Part shown: positions 1 through 6,700 of the stretch, piece after piece | How the letters are laid out: every line of letters begins with the position of its first letter | How positions within the stretch are numbered: the first letter of the stretch is position 1 | From: CAZPDM01 sp964585305 | GTDB lineage: Bacteria; Planctomycetota; Uabimicrobiia; Uabimicrobiales; JABWCH01 | DNA: 59,467 nt | Reading direction: 5' to 3' | Assembly (NCBI GenBank): GCA_964585305.1 | Contig: CAZPDM010000019.1 | Location: 1-59,467 of the forward strand | Translations under genes and position numbers: made by a program | Notes under the pieces: model-generated | What the model saw: the letters and a program-made list of their open reading frames with translations, nothing else | Database searches by the model: none | Told to the model about the DNA's origin: nothing

Positions 1-1
1 G

Positions 2-343
2 CGATTCATCCCCGAAGCTGAAGACTTCGGGGTTTTCTCGCTAAAATTCTATAAACTAATTTCTAAACTTTCCACTTTTTCTGAAAAGGCAGCCAAATCA
101 CTGACACTTCATAAGATTAATAAATCTTTTACTGTTGGCAAGGTTTCCTACACTTTAGGTAGCATGGGTATCGCCGGATATCATAAATTGAAATCAGATT
201 TTATATTAAAAAAGGCCTCAGAAGATAGTTATGATGCTCAATTTTTTTTGAAAGATAAAATCTTAGGGCTTCAACTCAGAATTGACATCAAAGAAAAGGA
301 ATTAAAGCGTTATCAAACCAAAAAAACTGGGTTAAAGGATTAG
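2..343 (+). CDS. C-terminal part of an unidentified protein (cut by window edge)
   Basis: An open frame runs from the first bases of the window to a TAG at 341-343, giving 113 residues with no internal stop. The visible part is Lys/Phe/Leu-rich and basic, and ends in KKTGLKD. I recognise no domain. The stop lies 9 bases before the next start, so the two genes may be co-transcribed. A GC-rich inverted repeat (11-33) lies inside the frame and is followed by TTTT. If that is a real terminator, the frame left of it would be chance, and the gene would begin later, for example at the in-frame ATG near 164. The start and identity are unknown. Confidence 0.5.
   Translation, partial: RFIPEAEDFGVFSLKFYKLISKLSTFSEKAAKSLTLHKINKSFTVGKVSYTLGSMGIAGYHKLKSDFILKKASEDSYDAQFFLKDKILGLQLRIDIKEKELKRYQTKKTGLKD
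11..33. other. GC-rich stem-loop at window edge
   Basis: CCCCGAAG and CTTCGGGG are perfect 8-bp arms around a 7-base loop, followed by TTTTCTC. The form is that of an intrinsic terminator, but it sits in an open reading frame at the contig edge. Confidence 0.5.
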
Positions 344-352
344 GAAGATTTT

Positions 353-793
353 ATGAAATACGTTATCATTTTAGCTATATTTATAATAAGTTGCAGTTCT
401 GCACAATATGACAACTCAGAGATAGAAAAACTTCCAGTGCATACGAATAGTTTCTCAAACACATGGCAAAATATTTGCGACAACCTGACAATGCTCGGTG
501 TGGCTATTCAGGAAGAGCCATTTAATATTCAGCAATTGACACACATACGGAATAAACTCGCAGACGAGATATACTCTTTTTCACGAATAAGCAAAAATGA
601 GCAAGAAAAGATATTTTATGATGCAGTCGAACCTAATATCAAAGAAATTCTGACCATGGTTGATGAAATGATTACTTTTGCATCCAATCAAGAGCAAGAA
701 AAATTAAATATTCAGATATACAAAATCCAGATTTCTCTGGAAGAAATTCAAATGTTTCTTAAAGAAATGTCTGAGAAGAGTGATAAAATTTGA
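353..793 (+). CDS. Small putative lipoprotein, unknown function
   Basis: The product is 146 aa. It begins MKYVIILAIFIISC, a short charged n-region, a hydrophobic core and a Cys at position 14 in an IISC lipobox, so it is probably a lipoprotein. This lipobox is weaker than the usual L-A/S-G/A-C. The mature part is Glu/Gln/Lys-rich and looks mostly helical, with likely coiled-coil stretches toward the C-terminus (residues 100-140). The start is supported by AGGA about 8 bases upstream. It follows the partial gene by 9 bases and may share its transcript. No family was recognised. Confidence 0.65.
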   Translation: MKYVIILAIFIISCSSAQYDNSEIEKLPVHTNSFSNTWQNICDNLTMLGVAIQEEPFNIQQLTHIRNKLADEIYSFSRISKNEQEKIFYDAVEPNIKEILTMVDEMITFASNQEQEKLNIQIYKIQISLEEIQMFLKEMSEKSDKI

Positions 794-1023
794 CAAACAA
801 ATCCCCTCTCCGGACAGACTCCATCATAGTACCGAGTGAGAAATAACCACTCACAGAAACCTAGTGAAAATTAGGTCAGCTCAGAAAAAAGTCCAAGGCG
901 TTTTAATCGACACTCGCCCAAATAAACAAAGAACTATTCTACCTTAAATTTTTTTTGAGCTGCTAAAGTTATGCTTTAGCTTTTGCAAATGATATGCTTA
1001 GAGAAAATCAAAAACATATTGGC
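794..1023. other. Non-coding block, GC-richer than its surroundings, with small stem-loops
   Basis: No convincing reading frame was found. The stretch 800-925 is visibly richer in G+C than the flanks. It contains small hairpins: GAGTG/CACTC near 834-853, CCTA/TAGG near 860-876, and GCTAAAG/CTTTAGC at 962-980 followed by TTTT. It ends at the strong terminator 1024-1070. A structured RNA is possible, but I cannot assign it to a known family. Confidence 0.3.
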
Positions 1024-1070
1024 AAAAATAGCCTGAAAGTTTTTCTACTAAAAACTTTCAGGCTATTTTT
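1024..1070. terminator. Strong bidirectional intrinsic terminator
   Basis: Two perfect 21-bp arms (1024-1044 and 1050-1070) surround a CTACT loop. The arms begin with AAAAATAGCC and end with GGCTATTTTT, giving a U-run on either strand. Confidence 0.85.
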
Positions 1071-1136
1071 TATATTGATTTTTTCTTAAAAAAGCTCTCA
1101 TTTTTCTCAAAATTTCTTTCAAAAAGGGAAAAATTT

Positions 1137-1316
1137 ATGGCTGAAAGAAAATCAATTTATTACGGTCAAGTTCAAATTATACCAGGGGTTATGTGTGATG
1201 GATATGTCTTAAACGATCCAACAGCAGTACTCAGCGGACGTGGTACAGCAGATTTGTTAAATATGGATGTTTATAATAAGACGGATATTCTCCGTGATCC
1301 TACTTTGCCGAAATAA
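1137..1316 (+). CDS. 59-aa small protein, unknown function
   Basis: This short frame starts ATG GCT GAA AGA and ends TAA, giving 59 residues. A Shine-Dalgarno-like AAGGG lies about 9 bases before the ATG, just after the strong terminator, so it probably has its own transcript. The protein has no signal peptide or membrane segment. It contains YYGQVQIIPG, a central GRGTADLL and an Asp-rich end (DILRDPTLPK). The residue mix is that of a folded protein rather than a random AT-rich frame. No family was recognised. Confidence 0.5.
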   Translation: MAERKSIYYGQVQIIPGVMCDGYVLNDPTAVLSGRGTADLLNMDVYNKTDILRDPTLPK

Positions 1317-1404
1317 TTTCATAAAAAGTGGTAACGTTAACATTTTTTTTTAATATATACTTACAAAATTTTTTTTAAGAATTAGATTAATGTTATTTTT
1401 TTTG

Positions 1405-1432
1405 TTGAAAAAATAGAAGCATTTGATATACT
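1405..1432 (+). promoter_or_regulatory. Predicted sigma70-type promoter
   Basis: TTGAAA (1405-1410), a 16-base spacer and TATACT (1427-1432), 41 bases before the start codon of the downstream lipoprotein gene. Confidence 0.5.
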
Positions 1433-1472
1433 ATTTTCTTCTATTTTATTTATTTTTTAAAGGGGATATTGG

Positions 1473-2699
1473 ATGAAATCTTTTATGAAAGTATGCTCAA
1501 TCTTTGGAATTCTAAGTGTATTATTTTTTATGGGGTGTATGGGCCATAATAATTCAGAGCCTGATACAGGTTCTGTTAAAGGGATTGTAGATGACGGCAC
1601 CCGAGCGCCTGTCAGTGGAGCAACAATATCTATTGACGATTTAAGTGATGTTACAGATGTAGATGGAAGTTTTGAAATCAATGGCGTGCCAAATGGGAGT
1701 CAAACAATAATTGTTGAAAAAGATGGCAAAGTTTTATACACAGGTGCAGTTAATGTTAATGGCGACACTTCTTTCAATATTACTCTCAATGATGCAAAAG
1801 TTCGTATATATTGGACCAATATTGATTATCGTTTTTCTTCACCTAATTATAGATGCAAAAAAATGAGAACAAGCATTCCTAAAAATAGAGACTCTAATAC
1901 CATATATCGTTGTAATGCTGATGGGAAAAATGCTGAAGATATTACGCCCGCAAGTGGGATGGACTATCCTAATTATATTGCCTTAGATAGCACCAATAAA
2001 AAAATGTATTATGTAAATCAAAAATCCATATATCGTGCTAATTTTGATGGCAGCAATTCAGAAGATGTTACTCCCCAAATTAAAGCTCCTACTCCTAGTT
2101 TTGGTTTTATAAGTATTGCTTTAGATGTTGCTGAAAATAAGATGTATGTTGCGGATTGTAGAAATAGCAAACTTTATTCGGCAAATCTAGATGGTAGTAG
2201 TGGAAAAGAAATTGTTCCTTCTAGCAAAGAAACTTCTGCATTAGGTGCTGTTGAATATCCTATTGGAATTGCTGTACATCCTAAATCTGGAAAATTGTTC
2301 TGGACAAATGAATACGATAGAGGAGATGATGAAGTTTGGATGTGTGATCTAGATGGTAGCAATGTACAAAATATAACTCCAAACGATTTACCTTCTGAAT
2401 GGTATGGCTGCGAAATGATGTCAATAGACGAAGTAAATAATAAGCTTTATGTTGTCTATTGTGATTATGGTATTGCTGTAATTGATTTAAGAAGTCGGGC
2501 AACAAAATACATAGAAGCCGCAGAAGAAGGAAGTTTGCATAATATAGCACTTGATGTTAAAAACAATAAAATCTATTGTATTCCCTGTTGGGAAAATTAT
2601 TTTTATACTATGGATCTTGATGGTCAAAATTATACTAAAATTGAGCCAGAGGGAATTGATGGTCCGGAATATGGAATTGCTTTAGAATTTTTAGAATAA
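1473..2699 (+). CDS. Lipoprotein with carboxypeptidase-regulatory-like domain and YWTD-type beta-propeller
   Basis: The product is 408 aa. The signal sequence ends in the lipobox FMGC (Cys22). Residues about 33-105 look like a carboxypeptidase-regulatory/CNA-B-like Ig fold: GSVKGIVDD, PVSGATISI, TDVDGSFEINGVPNG. The rest is built of LDL-receptor-like YWTD repeats: RIYWTNID, KMYYVNQ, KLYSANLDGS, KLFWTNE and KIYCIPC, each followed by a DGS/DGK turn and an I-A-L/V-D strand, consistent with a six-bladed propeller. It is likely an envelope-anchored protein that binds proteins or glycans; the ligand is unknown. The start has AAAGGGGA about 8 bases upstream. The gene has its own promoter and ends at a bidirectional terminator shared with gcvPA. 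Confidence 0.75.
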   Translation: MKSFMKVCSIFGILSVLFFMGCMGHNNSEPDTGSVKGIVDDGTRAPVSGATISIDDLSDVTDVDGSFEINGVPNGSQTIIVEKDGKVLYTGAVNVNGDTSFNITLNDAKVRIYWTNIDYRFSSPNYRCKKMRTSIPKNRDSNTIYRCNADGKNAEDITPASGMDYPNYIALDSTNKKMYYVNQKSIYRANFDGSNSEDVTPQIKAPTPSFGFISIALDVAENKMYVADCRNSKLYSANLDGSSGKEIVPSSKETSALGAVEYPIGIAVHPKSGKLFWTNEYDRGDDEVWMCDLDGSNVQNITPNDLPSEWYGCEMMSIDEVNNKLYVVYCDYGIAVIDLRSRATKYIEAAEEGSLHNIALDVKNNKIYCIPCWENYFYTMDLDGQNYTKIEPEGIDGPEYGIALEFLE

Positions 2700-2715
2700 A
2701 TTCTTAGTCCAAATA
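2696..2715 (+). repeat. 20-bp relic matching the right end of repeat R2
   Basis: ATAAATTCTTAGTCCAAATA matches 10131-10150, the right end of R2 copy A, at 19 of 20 bases. The stretch overlaps the stop codon of the YWTD lipoprotein gene. Confidence 0.4.
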
Positions 2716-2718
2716 CCT

Positions 2719-2765
2719 AACAAAAAAAGTTTGTCGCAAATTAAGCGACAAACTTTTTTTTGTTA
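2719..2765. terminator. Bidirectional terminator between convergent genes
   Basis: Arms GTTTGTCGC and GCGACAAAC surround AAATTAA. They are flanked by an A-run on the left and a T-run on the right, so the element can serve both the YWTD lipoprotein gene and gcvPA. Confidence 0.85.
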
Positions 2766-4109
2766 GGCTAGTTTTTTCAATACTTCGACAAATTTATCCA
2801 TATCTTCTTTACTTCGGCATTCTGTAACAGCAATTAGAATTTCGGTTTTGCGTTCGGGATACCATTGAGAAAGTGCAATTCCTCCATAGATATTATTCTT
2901 ACGAAGTACATCAAGAACTTGTTCTGCAGGTTTAGCGCATTTCAAAACAAATTCGTTGAAATAAGGTGCGGAATAACTGAGTGTGTAGCCAGGAATTTTA
3001 ATCAGTTCTGTAGCAAGGTAATGTGCTTTTTGTAAAGATTGATATGCAACATCATAAAAGCCTTGTTTTCCTAAACAGGTGAGATATACTAATCCACGTA
3101 GTGCCATAAGAGCTTGATTGCTGCATATATTGGAAGTTGCTTTTTCACGTTTGATATGTTGTTCACGAGTTTGAATGGTAAGTACAAAACCTCGGTTGTT
3201 TTGACCATCTACGGTTTGGCCAACAATACGGCCTGGCATTTTACGTAAGAATTCTTCTTTTGCTGCGAAAAATCCAAATCCTGGTCCGCCATAGCTAATT
3301 GGAATGCCTAGTTGTTGCCCTTCACCTACTACAATATCAGCATTATAAGCTCTTGGTGTTTGAAGAACAGCTAAAGCAACACAGTTTGTGCAACTAATTG
3401 CTAAGGCACCAACATTATGAGCTGCTTTGGAAATTTCAGCAGCGTTTTCCAACAAACCATAAAAATTAGGAGATGCAATAACAACTCCTGCAACTGTATC
3501 ATTTACAACGCTAGAAATATTGCTAATATCTACTAAACCATCTTTTTCTGGCATATCTATCAGTTTAATATTTTGATTTTTTAGGTATGTTTCCAAAACT
3601 TGGCGATATTCAGGGTGTAAAGATTTTGGAACAGCAATGTAACTACGTTTTCCACGATGATGGTTGAATGCTAAAAGAACAGCTTCCGCTAATGCTGTCG
3701 GACCATCATACATGGAAGCATTTGCAATATCCATTCCTGTTAGTTCACAAACTGCGGTTTGGTATTCAAAAATAGCTTGTAGAATACCCTGGCTAATTTC
3801 CGGTTGATAAGGTGTATAAGCTGTAACAAACTCTCCGCGACTGGTAAGATAATCAACAAGAACCGGAATAAAATGTTCATATAATCCTGCACCTAAATAT
3901 GAAGAATTTTGTTCCAAGTCGCTATTTTTTTTGCATAAATTTTGGGCATGTTGTAGCAATTCGGGTTCACTCATTGCAGTAGGGATTTGATATTCTCCCT
4001 TCATTCTTAATTGATTGGGAATATCTTGAAATAATTCATCTAATGTTTTTTTTCCGATTACCTTCAACATTTGCTCAATATCTTGTACAGTATGAGGAAT
4101 ATAAGACAT
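2763..4109 (-). CDS. gcvPA: Glycine dehydrogenase (decarboxylating) subunit 1, P-protein alpha
   Basis: At 448 aa it has the length of the split-type glycine cleavage P-protein N-terminal subunit. It opens with a conserved Pro-His-Thr (YIPHTVQDIEQML). It keeps FLGAGxYxHxxP (here YLGAGLYEHFIPVLV), TPYQPEISQGILQAIFEYQT, the SYGGPGFGFFAA glycine-rich segment, and the QTREQHIKREKATSNICSNQ region. The enzyme decarboxylates glycine and passes the aminomethyl group to lipoylated GcvH in the cytoplasm. The PLP lysine is in the partner subunit GcvPB, which is not in this window, nor is gcvT. The upstream gene on this strand is gcvH. Three R1 hairpin repeats separate the two, the last ending 22 bases before this start codon. 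Confidence 0.95.
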   Translation of the reverse strand: MSYIPHTVQDIEQMLKVIGKKTLDELFQDIPNQLRMKGEYQIPTAMSEPELLQHAQNLCKKNSDLEQNSSYLGAGLYEHFIPVLVDYLTSRGEFVTAYTPYQPEISQGILQAIFEYQTAVCELTGMDIANASMYDGPTALAEAVLLAFNHHRGKRSYIAVPKSLHPEYRQVLETYLKNQNIKLIDMPEKDGLVDISNISSVVNDTVAGVVIASPNFYGLLENAAEISKAAHNVGALAISCTNCVALAVLQTPRAYNADIVVGEGQQLGIPISYGGPGFGFFAAKEEFLRKMPGRIVGQTVDGQNNRGFVLTIQTREQHIKREKATSNICSNQALMALRGLVYLTCLGKQGFYDVAYQSLQKAHYLATELIKIPGYTLSYSAPYFNEFVLKCAKPAEQVLDVLRKNNIYGGIALSQWYPERKTEILIAVTECRSKEDMDKFVEVLKKLA

Positions 4110-4131
4110 AAATTACTCCAATTATTTTAAC

Positions 4132-4352
4132 GGAAAATATTTGTTGCTTAACCTTTGATTGAGTAAAATCAAAGGCCTCAACAAATATTTTCCTGCCTTT
4201 TATTTTCTAACGGAAAATATTTGTTGCTTAACCTTTGATTGAGTACAATCAACGGCCCGCAACAAATATTTTCCTACTTTTATTTTTACGGAAAATACTT
4301 TGTTGCTTAACCTTTGATTGAGTACAATCAACGGCCGCAACAAATATTTTCC
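4132..4352 (-). repeat. R1 palindromic repeat array, three units, between gcvH and gcvPA
   Basis: Units at 4132-4193, 4212-4274 and 4290-4352, spaced about 78-80 bases. Each is a long nested palindrome: outer arms GGAAAATATTTGTTGC and GCAACAAATATTTTCC, inner arms CCTTTGATT and AATCAA(A/C)GG, and an asymmetric TTAA on one side. Read on the minus strand, in the direction of gcvPA transcription, they have the same polarity as the array before sdaA. The units differ slightly from each other, so this array is older than the sdaA one. Confidence 0.85.
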
Positions 4353-4372
4353 TACTTTATCTAAATAGATGA

Positions 4373-4413
4373 ATAGACATCTTAACCTTTTTCCCAAAGG
4401 TTAAGATGTCTAT
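4373..4413. other. Long perfect hairpin downstream of gcvH
   Basis: Two 18-base arms (4373-4390 and 4396-4413) surround TTCCC. The arms contain CTTAACCTTT, which also occurs in R1. Neither strand has a long U-run after it, so it may protect or process the gcvH mRNA end rather than terminate transcription. Confidence 0.55.
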
Positions 4414-4480
4414 CTGCTAATTAAATTCAAATATAGAAAAAATCTATTTTTTGAGTTGTGACATTTGCAAATATATTAAT

Positions 4481-4870
4481 TTAGTGATGGCTACTCTTTG
4501 CAGCTTTTTTATAATCTTCTACATTTAGTAGACCAGCAACTTCTTGAGGATTAGTTAGTTCTACTTCCAACATCCAACCAGCTTTATAAGGATCTTTCAT
4601 TAAATCTTCAAGCATGTCAGGAAGTTCTGTATGAATAGCTAATACTTTTCCAGATACAGGCATATATAAAGAACCTGTTGTTTTTACTGATTCAACTTGA
4701 CCAAATTCTTGACCTTTGGCTAATTCATCACCAACTTGAACATCAAATTCTAAAAAAGTAAGATCTGTAAGTTCTTGAATTGCAAACTCAGTAATACCAA
4801 TTTTAGCTTTTTTGCCATCAACACAAGCCCATTCATGGCTTTTAGTATATTGATAATTCGTAGGATACAT
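4481..4870 (-). CDS. gcvH: Glycine cleavage system H protein
   Basis: The product is 129 aa, the normal GcvH length. It carries the aminomethyl group between P-, T- and L-proteins on a lipoyl arm. The lipoylation site is Lys63 in GQVESVKTTGSLYMPVSG, matching the family motif around ESVK. Other hallmarks are SHEWACVDG near the N-terminus, GITEFAIQELTDLTFLE, and PYKAGWMLEVEL near the C-terminus. An AAAGG lies about 8 bases before the ATG. The leader contains a small perfect hairpin (4896-4914). It is the first gene of a probable gcvH-gcvPA unit split by the R1 array. Confidence 0.96.
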   Translation of the reverse strand: MYPTNYQYTKSHEWACVDGKKAKIGITEFAIQELTDLTFLEFDVQVGDELAKGQEFGQVESVKTTGSLYMPVSGKVLAIHTELPDMLEDLMKDPYKAGWMLEVELTNPQEVAGLLNVEDYKKAAKSSHH

Positions 4871-4895
4871 ATAATTGCCTTTCTAAGAAAGAAAT

Positions 4896-4914
4896 TTTGG
4901 AGACATTCTCCAAA
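4896..4914 (-). promoter_or_regulatory. Stem-loop in gcvH leader
   Basis: TTTGGAGA and TCTCCAAA form a perfect 8-bp stem with a 3-base loop, starting 26 bases upstream of the gcvH start. A regulatory role is only a possibility. Confidence 0.35.
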
Positions 4915-5151
4915 GTAATTTATTATTTTAAGAAAACTTTTATCAAAAAGCAATAGTCAAGCAAAAGATTTAGATATTTTTTGTTATTTTTTCAAGTAAT
5001 GCTAAAAAAACAGTATTCTTTTGTGCCATTTTCTTACGATTTCTTTTTATAAATTTTCTTGCAATTTCTTTAAAAGGGAAATAAAATAAGGTTAAAAGCA
5101 TTGTTAGCGTTTAATATTTATACTTTTATATCTAAGACAGTTGGAGAAAAC

Positions 5152-5664
5152 ATGGAAAAGTTAGCTTATTATTTTGCATTATTAAGCATATTATTTTTAG
5201 TTGGTTGTGGAGGAACATATCATTATCAATTGCAAAATATTCAAAATATTACTGCAGATAAAACGTTACCAGGAAATGTTAGTTTAAGTATATCTTCACA
5301 AGATAAGTATAATCATGCTTTGGGATTTTATCATTACGAATTATATGTTAAAGATGCTGTAGAAAAACAATTTAAAGATAGTCTAGGACGCTGCTTTAGT
5401 CAGGGATTAGTAGAAAAAAATGGAAGTACTCATGTTGCAATCACAACATTAGACGCTTCAATTTTTCCTATTTCTAGTGTTATTACAGACGTCAGATTAT
5501 TTTTCCGAGTTCAAATTTTTGATCAAAGTATGCAATTACAAAAAACAGTTACCATTTATGGTTTTGGCTCAAATCCTGATGGAAACATAGCTTTAGAAAA
5601 AGCCACTGCAAACGCATTTTTTCAATTGCTACCAATTCTTGAAGAATTATTCATTCGACAATAA
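5152..5664 (+). CDS. Putative lipoprotein of about 170 aa (LptE/LPS-assembly-like size)
   Basis: I place the start at ATG 5152 because GGAG lies 7 bases upstream and the protein then begins with a proper signal (MEKLAYYFALLSILFLVGC, lipobox LVGC). A longer frame from TTG 5101 has no such support. The mature part has an N-terminal YHYQLQNI, a central KDAVEKQFKDSLGRCF, and alternating hydrophobic strands (ITTLDASIFPISS, RVQIFDQSMQL). Size and strand-helix pattern resemble the small outer-membrane lipoproteins of the LptE/DUF799 type, but this is a weak structural impression. A GC-rich hairpin follows at 5686-5709. Confidence 0.7.
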   Translation: MEKLAYYFALLSILFLVGCGGTYHYQLQNIQNITADKTLPGNVSLSISSQDKYNHALGFYHYELYVKDAVEKQFKDSLGRCFSQGLVEKNGSTHVAITTLDASIFPISSVITDVRLFFRVQIFDQSMQLQKTVTIYGFGSNPDGNIALEKATANAFFQLLPILEELFIRQ

Positions 5665-5685
5665 GATAAGAATTTTGTAGCCTAT

Positions 5686-5709
5686 CGAGGCACGGCATTT
5701 CGTGCCTCG
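5686..5709. terminator. GC-rich stem-loop after lipoprotein gene
   Basis: CGAGGCACG (5686-5694) and CGTGCCTCG (5701-5709) are perfect 9-bp arms with loop GCATTT. There is no long U-run, so this is a possible terminator or mRNA 3' end. Confidence 0.5.
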
Positions 5710-5760
5710 TTATAATATATTAAAAAAGCAATATTCATCAAACAAAAGGGAAAAAAGATT

Positions 5761-6675
5761 ATGGTAGGCCCATATCCTCCTGAATTAGTAGCTTTAATTA
5801 TTATATTTACAGCAATGTTTGGTGCTGTCGTGGGAAGTTTTTTAAACGTATGTATCCATCGATTACCACGTACTTATCTTTCGATTGCCTGGCCAGGCTC
5901 ACATTGTCCACAATGTGGAACTTTTTTACATTGGTATGACAATATTCCAATATTTTCCTGGATTACATTAGGTGGAGCTTGCCGATATTGCAAAGGAAGA
6001 ATTAGCGGACGATATGTATTTGTCGAAGCTCTTACTTCTGTATTGTTTGTTTTAGCAGCCTATTGGATTATCCTAACTCCTGTAAAAAGTTTCCATGCCT
6101 TTTTAGGTTGGGAACGATGGTTTGCCTTAGTAGTTGCCTGGTATTTAATTGCAAATATGATTATCATTACCTTTATTGATATGGCATATCGGATTATCCC
6201 AGATTCTCTCAATTATACAGGAATTATGCTCGCTCCTTTTGTTTCTGTTATTTGTCCTCTCTTTCATCCTGAAATTCCAGTAATTGAGAATCCTCATTTA
6301 GCAGGATTACTTTCTTCTATTTTAGGTATTATCGTTGGAGGCGGCATTTTATATGTAGTTGGAGTTATTGGAAAAATAATCTTTCGCAAAGAAGCAATGG
6401 GTTTGGGCGATGTTAAGATGATGGCGATGGTTGGCGGTTTTCTTGGCTGGAAAAATGCTATTTTGATTTTCTTATTTGCATGTATTATTGGTACTGTATT
6501 TGGAATTATTTCACTCATTATTACTAAAGATCGATATACTCCATTTGGTCCACATTTAGCAATTGGAACTTTAGCAGTTTTAATGTGGCATGATGAACTA
6601 TTGCATTTTGCTTTAGTTGTGTGGCCCAAATATATCTACCAAGTTTTAGGTCTTCCTATTCCAATGTGGGACTAA
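5761..6675 (+). CDS. pilD: Prepilin peptidase (type 4 prepilin leader peptidase, A24 family)
   Basis: The product is 304 aa. It cleaves and N-methylates type IV pilin/pseudopilin precursors at the inner membrane. The N-terminal methylase region has FGAVVGSFLNVCIHRLP and the two zinc-binding Cys pairs Cys49/Cys52 (HCPQC) and Cys74/Cys77 (CRYC). The aspartic protease residues are Asp140 in TFIDMAYRIIPD and Asp217 in MGLGDVKMM. Several membrane helices are evident. AAGGG lies ahead of the ATG. The next gene, a pseudokinase, starts 25 bases after the stop. No pilin, pilB or pilC gene is in the window, so the substrates are elsewhere. Confidence 0.94.
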   Translation: MVGPYPPELVALIIIFTAMFGAVVGSFLNVCIHRLPRTYLSIAWPGSHCPQCGTFLHWYDNIPIFSWITLGGACRYCKGRISGRYVFVEALTSVLFVLAAYWIILTPVKSFHAFLGWERWFALVVAWYLIANMIIITFIDMAYRIIPDSLNYTGIMLAPFVSVICPLFHPEIPVIENPHLAGLLSSILGIIVGGGILYVVGVIGKIIFRKEAMGLGDVKMMAMVGGFLGWKNAILIFLFACIIGTVFGIISLIITKDRYTPFGPHLAIGTLAVLMWHDELLHFALVVWPKYIYQVLGLPIPMWD

Positions 6676-6700
6676 ATTGCTACATTAGGAGAAAATTCTC

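Noticed and set aside
794..925. Group II intron remnant on the minus strand (CCGGAGAGGGG-like words)
   Set aside because: I could not build a domain V hairpin with the AGC triad and GNRA loop, and no reverse transcriptase frame is present.
4132..4352. R1 array as a glycine riboswitch
   Set aside because: The position before gcv is tempting, but there is no glycine-aptamer-like conserved core; the units are simple long hairpins.
4200..4397. 65-codon minus-strand frame inside the gcvH-gcvPA interval
   Set aside because: It is produced by the R1 repeats themselves (repeated VGKYLLR..VDCTQS peptides) and has no ribosome-binding site.
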